The notes under the pieces were generated by a model. It saw only the letters and a list, made by a program, of their open reading frames with translations. It searched no databases and was not told where the DNA came from. 19,373 nt of DNA from JAMXLL01 sp035279875 (GTDB lineage Bacteria; Desulfobacterota; Binatia; Binatales; Binataceae), in contig DATEGX010000047.1 in assembly GCA_035279875.1 (NCBI GenBank), positions 1-19,373 of the forward strand. The letters run 5' to 3'. This document shows, one piece after another, positions 8,704 to 15,512 of this stretch (its first letter is position 1; every line of letters begins with the position of its first letter). Made by a program: the position numbers and the translations under genes.

Positions 8704-9339
8704 ATGAGGTATCGGTTGATTATCGGCGTGATGCTGCTCGCGATGGCCGCGGCGGCAACGGCGCGCGCCGACGTCAAGCTCGCGTATGTCGACATCCAGC
8801 GCGCGCTTAACGAATGCCGGGCCGGCAAGGCCGCAAAGGGCGATTTCCGCGGCCGGATCGATCACCTTCAGTCGCAACTCGAGGGCGAGCAGAACGACGT
8901 CGAGCGGCTCAAACGCGAACTCGAGCAAAAGGGCGCCCTGATGCAGCCCGATCAACGCCAAAATCTCGAGGACGAATACGGCAAAAAGCTCCGGCAGTTC
9001 CAGGACGACTACAAGAACTCGCGCGACGAGTTGCAGCAGAAGGACAACGAAGTCACCAGCGAGATCGTCCGTGATCTCGCGGTCGTGGTTCGGCAGATTA
9101 GCCTCAAGAGCGGCTACACGATGGTAATGGAAAAGGGCACCTTGCTTTGGGCGGTACCCTCGACCGATATCACTGACGAAGTGATCCGCGCCTACGATGC
9201 GATGAACGTCAAACCCGGGTCACTTAGCCAGGAAGCCGCTAGCGGTGCCGGGTTCGGCCGCGGCGGCGCTTCCGTCGCGCCTGACGCTCCACCCGAGGGC
9301 GACAGCGGTAGCAGTGGACGCTCGACAATTCTCAAATGA
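8704..9339 (+). CDS. skp: Periplasmic chaperone Skp/OmpH family
   Basis: Periplasmic holdase that carries unfolded outer-membrane proteins to BamA. From ATG 8704 the protein has 211 residues: signal peptide 1-22 (ARA then DVK), the typical first strand VKLAYVDIQRALNE, a long charged coiled coil (about 50-125; the tentacle arms), then the closing strand region (TMVMEKGTLLWAVPSTDITDEVI). GGAAGG at 8694-8699 lies four bases before this ATG. An upstream TTG at 8692 is in frame but would only add four residues before the signal peptide. The C-terminal 35-40 residues are a Gly/Ser/Pro-rich tail not needed for the Skp fold, making it longer than E. coli Skp (161 with signal). The 115-base gap after bamA holds nothing I recognise. 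Confidence 0.9.
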   Translation: MRYRLIIGVMLLAMAAAATARADVKLAYVDIQRALNECRAGKAAKGDFRGRIDHLQSQLEGEQNDVERLKRELEQKGALMQPDQRQNLEDEYGKKLRQFQDDYKNSRDELQQKDNEVTSEIVRDLAVVVRQISLKSGYTMVMEKGTLLWAVPSTDITDEVIRAYDAMNVKPGSLSQEAASGAGFGRGGASVAPDAPPEGDSGSSGRSTILK

Positions 9340-9342
9340 GGA
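9338..9342 (+). promoter_or_regulatory. Shine-Dalgarno that decides the fabZ TTG start
   Basis: GAGGA overlaps the skp stop codon and lies six bases before TTG 9349. No ATG or GTG occurs in frame nearby, so this site supports TTG as the fabZ start. Confidence 0.6.
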
Positions 9343-9348
9343 CGTGGA

Positions 9349-9798
9349 TTGCCTGCACTGGCTGACAACGACCTCGAACGCCTGATCCGGCTCCTGCCCC
9401 ATCGCTACCCGTTTCTGCTGGTCGACCGGGTGCTTGAGGTCGACGATGAGCGCGCGGTGACCCTGAAAAACGTCACCGTCAACGAACCCTTCTTCACCGG
9501 TCATTTCCCCGAACAGCCGATAATGCCGGGAGTGTTGATCCTTGAAGCGCTGGCCCAATCGGGAGCGGTTCTCGCGCTAAGCAAAATCGGCGGCCGCCGG
9601 GGGCTTTTCATGCTGACCGGTTTGGACAAGGTGCGCTTCCGCCGTCGTGTGCAACCGGGCGATCAACTCAGGATGGAGGTGCGAATCATCAAACATCACC
9701 ATCCGCTGTGGAAAATGCGCGCCGAGGCCCGGGTCGACGGCGAACTGGCTGCCGAAGCCGAGCTTTCCGCTATGGAAGTGGAGGACCAGCGGCCATAA
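9349..9798 (+). CDS. fabZ: (3R)-hydroxyacyl-ACP dehydratase FabZ
   Basis: Cytosolic hot-dog-fold dehydratase of type II fatty acid synthesis. It acts on the same 3-hydroxyacyl-ACP pool that LpxA draws on, which explains its place here. The product is 149 residues. The early motif LLPHRYPFLLVDRV is followed by the active-site stretch FTGHFPEQPIMPGV with catalytic His52 and the helix LEALAQ with Glu66. The start is TTG 9349, nine bases after the skp stop, supported by GAGGA at 9338-9342. In many proteobacteria lpxD lies between skp and fabZ; here the two are separated by only nine bases and lpxD is absent. The stop TAA (9796-9798) overlaps the proposed lpxA start. Confidence 0.95.
   Translation: MPALADNDLERLIRLLPHRYPFLLVDRVLEVDDERAVTLKNVTVNEPFFTGHFPEQPIMPGVLILEALAQSGAVLALSKIGGRRGLFMLTGLDKVRFRRRVQPGDQLRMEVRIIKHHHPLWKMRAEARVDGELAAEAELSAMEVEDQRP
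9780..9785 (+). promoter_or_regulatory. Shine-Dalgarno for lpxA inside fabZ
   Basis: GGAGGA within the last codons of fabZ, nine bases before the ATA codon at 9795. It is well placed for initiation at 9795 and too far (15 bases) from CTG 9801, so it is the main argument for where LpxA begins. Confidence 0.6.
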
Positions 9799-10583
9799 GC
9801 CTGATTCATTCCTCCGCTGTGATCGATCGGCGCGCGGACCTCGATTCGTCGGTTCGGATTGGTCCTGGTGCGGTGATTGGCGCCAAGGTCCGGATCGGGC
9901 CGCAAACGGTGATCGGTCCCTATGCGGTAATCGAGGGCGATACCACGATCGGCGCGCGCAATCGGATTTTCCAGTTCGCCTCGGTCGGCGCCGATCCGCA
10001 AGACCTAAAGTACCGCGGCGAACCGTCACGGCTCGAGATCGGCGACGATAATCGCATCCGCGAATTCACCACCATCCATCGCGGTACCGAGGGCGGCGGG
10101 ATGGTTACGCGTATTGGCAACAGCGTGCTGCTGATGAACTACGCTCATGTCGCGCACGACTGCCAGGTTGGCGATCATTCGATTATTGCGAACTCGACCG
10201 AACTGGCCGGCCATTGCGTACTCGAGGAGTGGGTCGTGACGGCCGGGATGTGCGGGGTCCATCAGTTCATCCATATCGGCGCGCATGCCTTTGTCGCGGC
10301 AGGCTCCAAAGTCGCGCAGGACGTGCCGCCGTATGCGATGGTTGCCGGCGATCGCGCCCGCCTGGTCGGTGTTAATAGCATCGGGCTCGAACGGCGGGGT
10401 TTCGACACGGAAACAATCGCGGCAATAAAGGCGGCGCTCCGCACATTGTTTTATGGGAAGCTATTGCGCCATCAGGCAATTCCTCAAATCCTGGAGAAAA
10501 ACGGACACGTCGCCGAGGTGCGGCGGCTGGTCGACTTTATCTTGAAATCTGAGCGCGGCGTGGTCGGCCGCGATCGTGAATAA
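9795..10583 (+). CDS. lpxA: UDP-N-acetylglucosamine O-acyltransferase LpxA (non-standard start)
   Basis: First enzyme of lipid A synthesis: transfers a 3-hydroxyacyl chain from ACP to UDP-GlcNAc (or a 3-amino analogue). The left-handed beta-helix is built from hexapeptide repeats at about 5-185, followed by a helical C-terminus. Motifs are FASVGADPQDLKYRGEPSRL, MNYAHVAHDC with catalytic His121 (E. coli His125), and HQFIHIGAHAFVAAG. By this alignment Ala169 replaces the Gly173 acyl-chain ruler of E. coli. The only standard in-frame starts are GTG 9708, which adds 29 residues read out of frame from fabZ, and GTG 9819, which deletes the first helix coil. Starting at ATA 9795 gives (M)SLIHSSAVID and 262 residues, the length of E. 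coli LpxA, with a Shine-Dalgarno nine bases upstream. ATA initiation is an inference. The stop overlaps lpxI by 8 bases. Confidence 0.92.
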   Translation: MSLIHSSAVIDRRADLDSSVRIGPGAVIGAKVRIGPQTVIGPYAVIEGDTTIGARNRIFQFASVGADPQDLKYRGEPSRLEIGDDNRIREFTTIHRGTEGGGMVTRIGNSVLLMNYAHVAHDCQVGDHSIIANSTELAGHCVLEEWVVTAGMCGVHQFIHIGAHAFVAAGSKVAQDVPPYAMVAGDRARLVGVNSIGLERRGFDTETIAAIKAALRTLFYGKLLRHQAIPQILEKNGHVAEVRRLVDFILKSERGVVGRDRE

Positions 10584-11379
10584 GCTGGGGCTAATCGCCG
10601 GCAACGGGGTTTTCCCGCTCGAGGTTGCGCGAACCGCGCGGCGCAAGGGAATGCACATCGTCGCGGTTGCACATATCGGTGAAACCAACAGCACGCTGGC
10701 CGAATTGACCGACGAAATTACCTGGATAAGGGTCGGAGAACTCGAACGGATGATCGACGCGTTCAAGCGCGCGGGCGTCAGTCGGGTCGCGATGGCTGGC
10801 GGCATTTCACGCGCTCGGCTGGCGGACTCGTTTGCGCCGGATGCCCGCGCGGTCGCGATGCTCACTCGGATCGGCCGCTTGAGCGACGATGCGGTGCTGC
10901 GCGGCGTCGCCGGTGAAATCGAGGCCGACGGCATGAGCGTAATCGACCCGGTGCCGATGCTGGAGAACGTATTGGCCCAAACCGGGCTTTTGAGCGGACC
11001 CGCTCCGAATCCGGCGCAGCTGAACGATTTGCGTCTCGCTTTCGAAATTGCTCGCGCGCTCGGTTCCTTTGACGTCGGGCAGGCAGTAGCGGTTCGTGAC
11101 GGGGTGACAGCCGCAGTTGAAGCAATCGAAGGCACCGACGCAGCCTTGCGCAGGGCGGCGGCGCTGTGCGGGAAGGGCTTGGTAGTCGCCAAGGCGGCCA
11201 AGCCCTCGCAGGATCTGCGTTTCGATCGGCCGGCGATTGGGCCGGCGACGATCGAACTGCTGCGCGAGATTGGCGCGGCGGTAATTGGTATCGAGGCCGG
11301 CACGGCCATGCTGCTGGAGCGCGCCCGAACGCTCGAACTGGCGCATGCCGCAGGAATCACGGTCTACGGCTATGAGTGA
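10576..11379 (+). CDS. lpxI: UDP-2,3-diacylglucosamine pyrophosphatase LpxI
   Basis: Hydrolyses UDP-2,3-diacylglucosamine to lipid X and UMP, the step done by LpxH in E. coli. The product is 267 residues with the two-domain LpxI (DUF1009) layout: an N-terminal domain beginning NKLGLIAGNGVFPLEVA and including VAMAGGISR, and a C-terminal domain with GSFDVGQAVAVRDG, LVVAKAAKPSQDLRFDRPAIG (key part QDLRFDRP, 212-219) and GIEAGTAM. The Asp-containing QDLRFD motif is the conserved metal or catalytic site region in characterised LpxI. The start is GTG 10576, overlapping the lpxA stop by 8 bases (GTGAATAA). The end overlaps the next gene by 8 bases (ATGAGTGA), so the three are probably translated together. 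Confidence 0.93.
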   Translation: MNKLGLIAGNGVFPLEVARTARRKGMHIVAVAHIGETNSTLAELTDEITWIRVGELERMIDAFKRAGVSRVAMAGGISRARLADSFAPDARAVAMLTRIGRLSDDAVLRGVAGEIEADGMSVIDPVPMLENVLAQTGLLSGPAPNPAQLNDLRLAFEIARALGSFDVGQAVAVRDGVTAAVEAIEGTDAALRRAAALCGKGLVVAKAAKPSQDLRFDRPAIGPATIELLREIGAAVIGIEAGTAMLLERARTLELAHAAGITVYGYE

Positions 11380-12334
11380 ACTGCGGGCGGCAGTGGTTGG
11401 TGTCGGCCGCCTCGGCGCCCTCCACGCGCGCAAATACGCCGAATTGCCCGGAGTGCGGCTCTGCTACGTAGTCGATACTGACGCGGCTCGCGCCCGTGAA
11501 ATTGCGGCGGCAACAGGGGCCGCGCCGCTCGCCCATCATAACGAGCTCGCCGACAGGGTGGACCTCGCCAGCGTAGCGGCACCCGGCCTTGCGCATTTCG
11601 AGATCGCGCGCGACCTGATGCTCGGCGGAGTTGACGTGCTGCTCGAGAAGCCAATGGCGGCGACGCTGCTGGAGGCCAACGAGCTCGCGTCCATTGCCCG
11701 CGGCCAAGGCCGGATTCTGCAGGTCGGCCATCTCGAACGATTCAATCCGGCGATCGTGCGGCTGCGCACACTGCTCAACCTGCCGCGCTTCATCGAATGT
11801 CACCGATTGGCGCCGTTTACCGAGCGCGGGACCGATGTCGACGTCATTCTCGATCTCATGGTCCATGATCTCGACGTCGTCCTGAGTGTAACGGCGGCGA
11901 AACTGGTCTCGCTCGAGGCGGTCGGCGTCGCGATCCTGACCGATAGGATCGATGTGGCCAACGCGCGCATCCGCTTCGCCGACGGCCTTATCGCCAATCT
12001 GAACACCAGCCGGGTCGCGCCGCGGCGCGAGCGCAAAATCCGATTCTTCCAGCCGGACGCGTACATTTCGCTCGACTACGAGGCGCGGCGAATTCAAGTC
12101 TACCGCAAAAATCCGCCCCCGCCGGGTGGGAGCTTTCCGGTTATCTCCGCGGAGCGTATCGATATGGGCGAGGGTGACCCGCTGCGCGACGAAGTGGCGT
12201 CGTTTGTAGAGAGTGTTCGAACCCGCAGTGCCCCGGTGGTGAGTCCGGCTGAAGGGCTGCACGTTATGGAACTCAGCGAGCGGATCGTTACGACTATTCG
12301 CAACGGATCGATCGTCGCTCCGGACGCAGGTTGA
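11372..12334 (+). CDS. Gfo/Idh/MocA-family NAD(P)-dependent oxidoreductase, possibly GnnA-like
   Basis: A 320-residue sugar oxidoreductase. The Rossmann nucleotide-binding motif is GVGRLGALHARKY (10-22), the family EKP motif (LLEKPMA) at 90-96, and the catalytic-His region DLMVHDLD at 161-168. ATG 11372 overlaps the lpxI stop (ATGAGTGA); an 87-base upstream extension is in frame but reads through lpxI in another frame and lacks family similarity. In Acidithiobacillus ferrooxidans the related GnnA, encoded between lpxA and lpxB, oxidises the 3-OH of UDP-GlcNAc before the aminotransferase GnnB makes the 3-amino sugar used for all-amide lipid A. The position here fits a similar role, but no aminotransferase gene is adjacent. 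Family membership is clear; substrate is inference. An oxidoreductase at this spot is, from memory, also seen in Geobacter-type clusters. Confidence 0.88.
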   Translation: MSELRAAVVGVGRLGALHARKYAELPGVRLCYVVDTDAARAREIAAATGAAPLAHHNELADRVDLASVAAPGLAHFEIARDLMLGGVDVLLEKPMAATLLEANELASIARGQGRILQVGHLERFNPAIVRLRTLLNLPRFIECHRLAPFTERGTDVDVILDLMVHDLDVVLSVTAAKLVSLEAVGVAILTDRIDVANARIRFADGLIANLNTSRVAPRRERKIRFFQPDAYISLDYEARRIQVYRKNPPPPGGSFPVISAERIDMGEGDPLRDEVASFVESVRTRSAPVVSPAEGLHVMELSERIVTTIRNGSIVAPDAG

Positions 12335-12547
12335 GCTGCGTGTCCAATCAGCGTCAGCTTTCGGACCGTCATGGTGAACCGTTCCCCATACGAAAAATCG
12401 CTGCGCTCCGGGCTGCCACCGTGGCATCCCGCCGTCGCAGCTGGTGCAATTCTCTGCAGTGGCGCCCGCGAGAAAAATCCAGGCAAGGATTAGCTACTAA
12501 CGCGCGCACCGTTCCCTCGATGACGAATTTCGCGCAAGGTTTTATCG
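12335..12547 (+). other. Intergenic spacer before lpxB
   Basis: 213 bases, the largest break inside the lpx run. It contains a compact dyad TGCCAC-C-GTGGCA (12414-12426) flanked by the inverted pair GCTGCG (12400-12405) and CGCAGC (12436-12441). This could be an operator-like site or a weak RNA structure; there is no T-run, so it is not a clear terminator. No promoter of good quality was found. Short open frames through it have no family character. Confidence 0.35.
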
Positions 12548-13735
12548 ATGTATCCCTTGAGCGTTGAAGCAGACCCGACGCCGAACGCACCGATTGCCTC
12601 AACACGCCGACGTATCATGATCGTCGCTGGCGAGGCGTCGGGCGATTTGCACGGTGCGGACCTGGCGCGGCGGCTGCGAGCACTCGATCCACAATGTGAA
12701 GTCTACGGAGTCGCAGGCCGTGAGATGCGCGCGGCAGGGGTCAGGTCGATTGCGAATATCGAAGATATCTCGGGTTTGGGGCTGTCCGAGCTAAGCGCGA
12801 CTATCGGGCTCACGATTGGACTCTTTCGCAAGCTCCGCGCTGAGTTACGCGCCGCGCCACCAGCGCTGCTGATCCTCATAGATTATGCTGAGTTCAACCT
12901 GATTCTCTCGGGCGTCGCACATCGAGCTGGCGTGCCGGTGCTGTATTATATCCTACCGCAGGTATGGGCTTGGCGGCGTGGTCGTATTCGAAAGCTGGTC
13001 AAACGCGCCGACCGCATGGCCGTGGTCTTCCCGTTCGAGGCTGACATCTATGCGAAAGCCGGCGGACGGGTGAGCTTCGTCGGCCATCCGCTGCTCGATC
13101 GCGTCGCGCCCTCCCAGGGGCCTGCTGAAACATTGGCCCGCCATGGATTCGCGCCACGGTCGCGTTTGCTGGCCATCCTGCCGGGTAGCCGGCGGGGTGA
13201 GATTCGCTACTTATTCAAGCCGATGCTCGAGGCGGCTCGCATTTTGTGCGCCGACCACCAGATGGTGCCGGTCGTCGCGTTGGCTTCGACTCTGGCTAAG
13301 GCCGACCTGGAGTCGGCCGCGAGCCGCACGGACCTTGAAGGGGTGCGTATTATTGCCTGCGATACCTATAGTATTATCGCCGCGTGCGAGCTCGCCCTGG
13401 TCGCTTCGGGTACCGCCACACTGGAGACCGCGCTGCTCGGATGTCCGATGGTGATCGCCTACAAAATGTCGGCCCTCAGCTTCATGTTAGGAAGGATGCT
13501 GGTTACCGGGGTCGACTATGTCGGTATGCCGAATATCCTGGCCGGCCGCGAACTCGTGCCTGAATTGTTGCAGCGGCAGGTAAACGTGACCAACCTTGTC
13601 CGCGCCGCTGAACCGTTGTTGACGGAGCCGCTTCATGGCGAGGTGGCGGGCGCGCTGCGTTCGTTGCGGCTCAGGCTCGGCGCCTCCAACGCCGCCGATC
13701 GGGTGGCCGCGATGGCGCTGGAAATGATCGCATGA
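12548..13735 (+). CDS. lpxB: Lipid-A-disaccharide synthase LpxB
   Basis: Membrane-associated GT19 glycosyltransferase joining UDP-2,3-diacyl-GlcN and lipid X into the tetra-acyl disaccharide-1-phosphate; 395 residues, near the usual 380-390. Motifs are IMIVAGEASGDLHGADL (about 23-40) with the GEASGD signature, LILIDYAEFNL, YYILPQVWAWRRGRIRK, the VGHPLLD turn, LPGSRRGEI, and the C-terminal nucleotide-binding region SGTATLETALLGCPMVIAYK. ATG 12548 is preferred, with AAGG a few bases upstream; it gives a 22-residue extension before the first strand. ATG 12617 would start directly at the fold and cannot be excluded. The last codon and stop overlap the msbA start (ATGA, 4 bases). Confidence 0.95.
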   Translation: MYPLSVEADPTPNAPIASTRRRIMIVAGEASGDLHGADLARRLRALDPQCEVYGVAGREMRAAGVRSIANIEDISGLGLSELSATIGLTIGLFRKLRAELRAAPPALLILIDYAEFNLILSGVAHRAGVPVLYYILPQVWAWRRGRIRKLVKRADRMAVVFPFEADIYAKAGGRVSFVGHPLLDRVAPSQGPAETLARHGFAPRSRLLAILPGSRRGEIRYLFKPMLEAARILCADHQMVPVVALASTLAKADLESAASRTDLEGVRIIACDTYSIIAACELALVASGTATLETALLGCPMVIAYKMSALSFMLGRMLVTGVDYVGMPNILAGRELVPELLQRQVNVTNLVRAAEPLLTEPLHGEVAGALRSLRLRLGASNAADRVAAMALEMIA

Positions 13736-15501
13736 AGTTGCTGACGCCGCTTCATCGCCGTCTTCTGGGCTACCTGCGCCGTTATCTTTTTCCCTATGTC
13801 ACAGTCATGGCGCTCGCAATGCTGGTAGTGAGCGGCACCGAGGGCTTGATCGTCGTTATCATCCGCAACTTCACCAATCAGTTGACTCTCGCGCATACCC
13901 TTAACAAATTGCCGCTGCTATGCGCCGTGCTGCTCGCGATATTCGTCGCACGCGCCGTTGCGACCTTTGGCGCGGACTTTATCGAAGCCTATGTCATGCA
14001 GAACATCACGCTGGACATTCGGTCCGAGCTGAACGAAGCGCTGCAATGGCAATCGCTGGCGTTCTTCAATCGCACCCCAACCGGCGTAATGATGGCGCGC
14101 GTGATAAGCGACGTGCAGCTCGTAACGGGCGGTGCGATTGACAGTGTCATTTCGATCTTCAGCGATGGCACCAGATTGATCGCGGTTTTGGCCGGCGCGT
14201 TCTACGTCGACTGGCGTTTCGCGATCGCGGCCTTCGTGGTTTTTCCCGCCGCCATCCTACCCGTGGTCAGCTTTTCCAAACAGATTCGCAAGATGACCAA
14301 GGATGCGCAGCGTCAGCTGAGCGGACTGACGGTTCTGCTGCAGGAAACCTACCAGGGTAATCGCGTGGTCAAGGCCTTCGGCATGGAGGGGTACGAGCGC
14401 GGCCGTTTTCATCGCGAGCTGCGCCGTCTATTCCGCATCAATCTGCGTGTCGCCCGCATAAAGTCGATAACCGGCCCGATGGTCGAAGTGATGGGCGCGT
14501 TCGCGATTGTGGGAGTGATCTGGTGGGGCGCGCATGCCGTGATGGCGGGCACGCGGACGCCGGGCGTGTTCGTAGCCTTCATCGGAGCGATGCTCTTGCT
14601 CTACCGTCCATTCAAAAGCGTGACCCGCACCAATAACAGCGTGCAGGCCGGACTTGCGGCCGCCGAGCGCGTTTTCGGCATGATGGATTCGCCGCGCGAC
14701 GTGATCGAAGCGGCCAACGCGATCGATTTGCCGGCAGGTGCGCACGAGATCCGCTTCGAGCACGTCTGGTTCCGCTACGGCAAGGATTGGGTGCTGCACG
14801 ATATCAATCTACAAGTCGGCCCTGGCCAGGTGGTCGCACTCGTCGGAATGAGCGGCGGCGGCAAGTCGACCATCGCCGACCTGATCCCCCGCTTTTACGA
14901 CGTCCAGCAAGGTCGCATTATCGTCGATGACATCGACCTTCGGCGTCTCAAGATCCAATCCCTGCGCGCTCAGATTGGCCTCGTAACGCAACATACCTTT
15001 CTCTTCAACGACACTATCCGTTCCAATATCGCATACGGCAGCATGGAAAAGAGTATGAACGAGATCGCCGCCGCGGCGCGCGCGGCCAACGCCCACGACT
15101 TCATCGTGCGGCTATCCAACGGATATGACACGAAAGTTGGCGAACTGGGCGTACGGCTGTCGGGCGGCGAGCGCCAGAGGATTGCGATTGCTCGCGCACT
15201 GCTCAAGAACGCGCCGATCCTGGTCCTGGACGAAGCCACTTCCTCCCTCGACTCGGAGGCCGAGCGCCTGGTGCAGGAGGCCCTCGAACGGCTGATGGAG
15301 AATCGCACCACGCTGGTGATCGCCCATCGTTTGTCGACCGTGCGGCGAGCGGATCGAATCATAGTGATCGTCAATGGCCGGATCATTGAGCAGGGCACGC
15401 ACGATCAGTTACTTGCGCTCGGACGCGAATACAGCCGTTTGCATGAGCTTCAATTCATGGCACCGCACGAGCTGGCCCAGGACGGCGGACTGACTAATTG
15501 A
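13732..15501 (+). CDS. msbA: Lipid A export ABC transporter MsbA (permease-ATPase fusion)
   Basis: Half-size ABC exporter that as a homodimer flips lipid A-core from the inner to the outer leaflet of the inner membrane; 589 residues, the family norm. Six transmembrane helices lie within about 20-310. The nucleotide-binding domain has the A-loop WFRYG near 346, Walker A GMSGGGKST (372-380), Q-loop TQ (419-420), signature LSGGERQR (476-483), Walker B ILVLDE (496-501) and H-loop His532. The location directly after lpxB (4-base overlap) and before kdtA and lpxK supports MsbA over a general multidrug exporter. The stop adjoins or overlaps the kdtA start region. Confidence 0.93.
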   Translation: MKLLTPLHRRLLGYLRRYLFPYVTVMALAMLVVSGTEGLIVVIIRNFTNQLTLAHTLNKLPLLCAVLLAIFVARAVATFGADFIEAYVMQNITLDIRSELNEALQWQSLAFFNRTPTGVMMARVISDVQLVTGGAIDSVISIFSDGTRLIAVLAGAFYVDWRFAIAAFVVFPAAILPVVSFSKQIRKMTKDAQRQLSGLTVLLQETYQGNRVVKAFGMEGYERGRFHRELRRLFRINLRVARIKSITGPMVEVMGAFAIVGVIWWGAHAVMAGTRTPGVFVAFIGAMLLLYRPFKSVTRTNNSVQAGLAAAERVFGMMDSPRDVIEAANAIDLPAGAHEIRFEHVWFRYGKDWVLHDINLQVGPGQVVALVGMSGGGKSTIADLIPRFYDVQQGRIIVDDIDLRRLKIQSLRAQIGLVTQHTFLFNDTIRSNIAYGSMEKSMNEIAAAARAANAHDFIVRLSNGYDTKVGELGVRLSGGERQRIAIARALLKNAPILVLDEATSSLDSEAERLVQEALERLMENRTTLVIAHRLSTVRRADRIIVIVNGRIIEQGTHDQLLALGREYSRLHELQFMAPHELAQDGGLTN

Positions 15502-15512
15502 TTGACCCCACG

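Noticed and set aside
9708..9794. GTG 9708 as the lpxA start
   Set aside because: It would add 29 Arg/Gly-rich residues read from the fabZ sequence in another frame, unlike any LpxA N-terminus; the Shine-Dalgarno at 9780-9785 points to 9795.
11357..12427. Minus-strand open frame of 356 codons opposite the oxidoreductase
   Set aside because: Antisense shadow in GC-rich coding DNA; the plus-strand frame has clear Rossmann and EKP motifs and overlaps its neighbours in operon style.
12331..12567. Plus-strand open frame of 78 codons between the oxidoreductase and lpxB
   Set aside because: Basic, low-information product without ribosome binding site, overlapping both neighbours in other frames.
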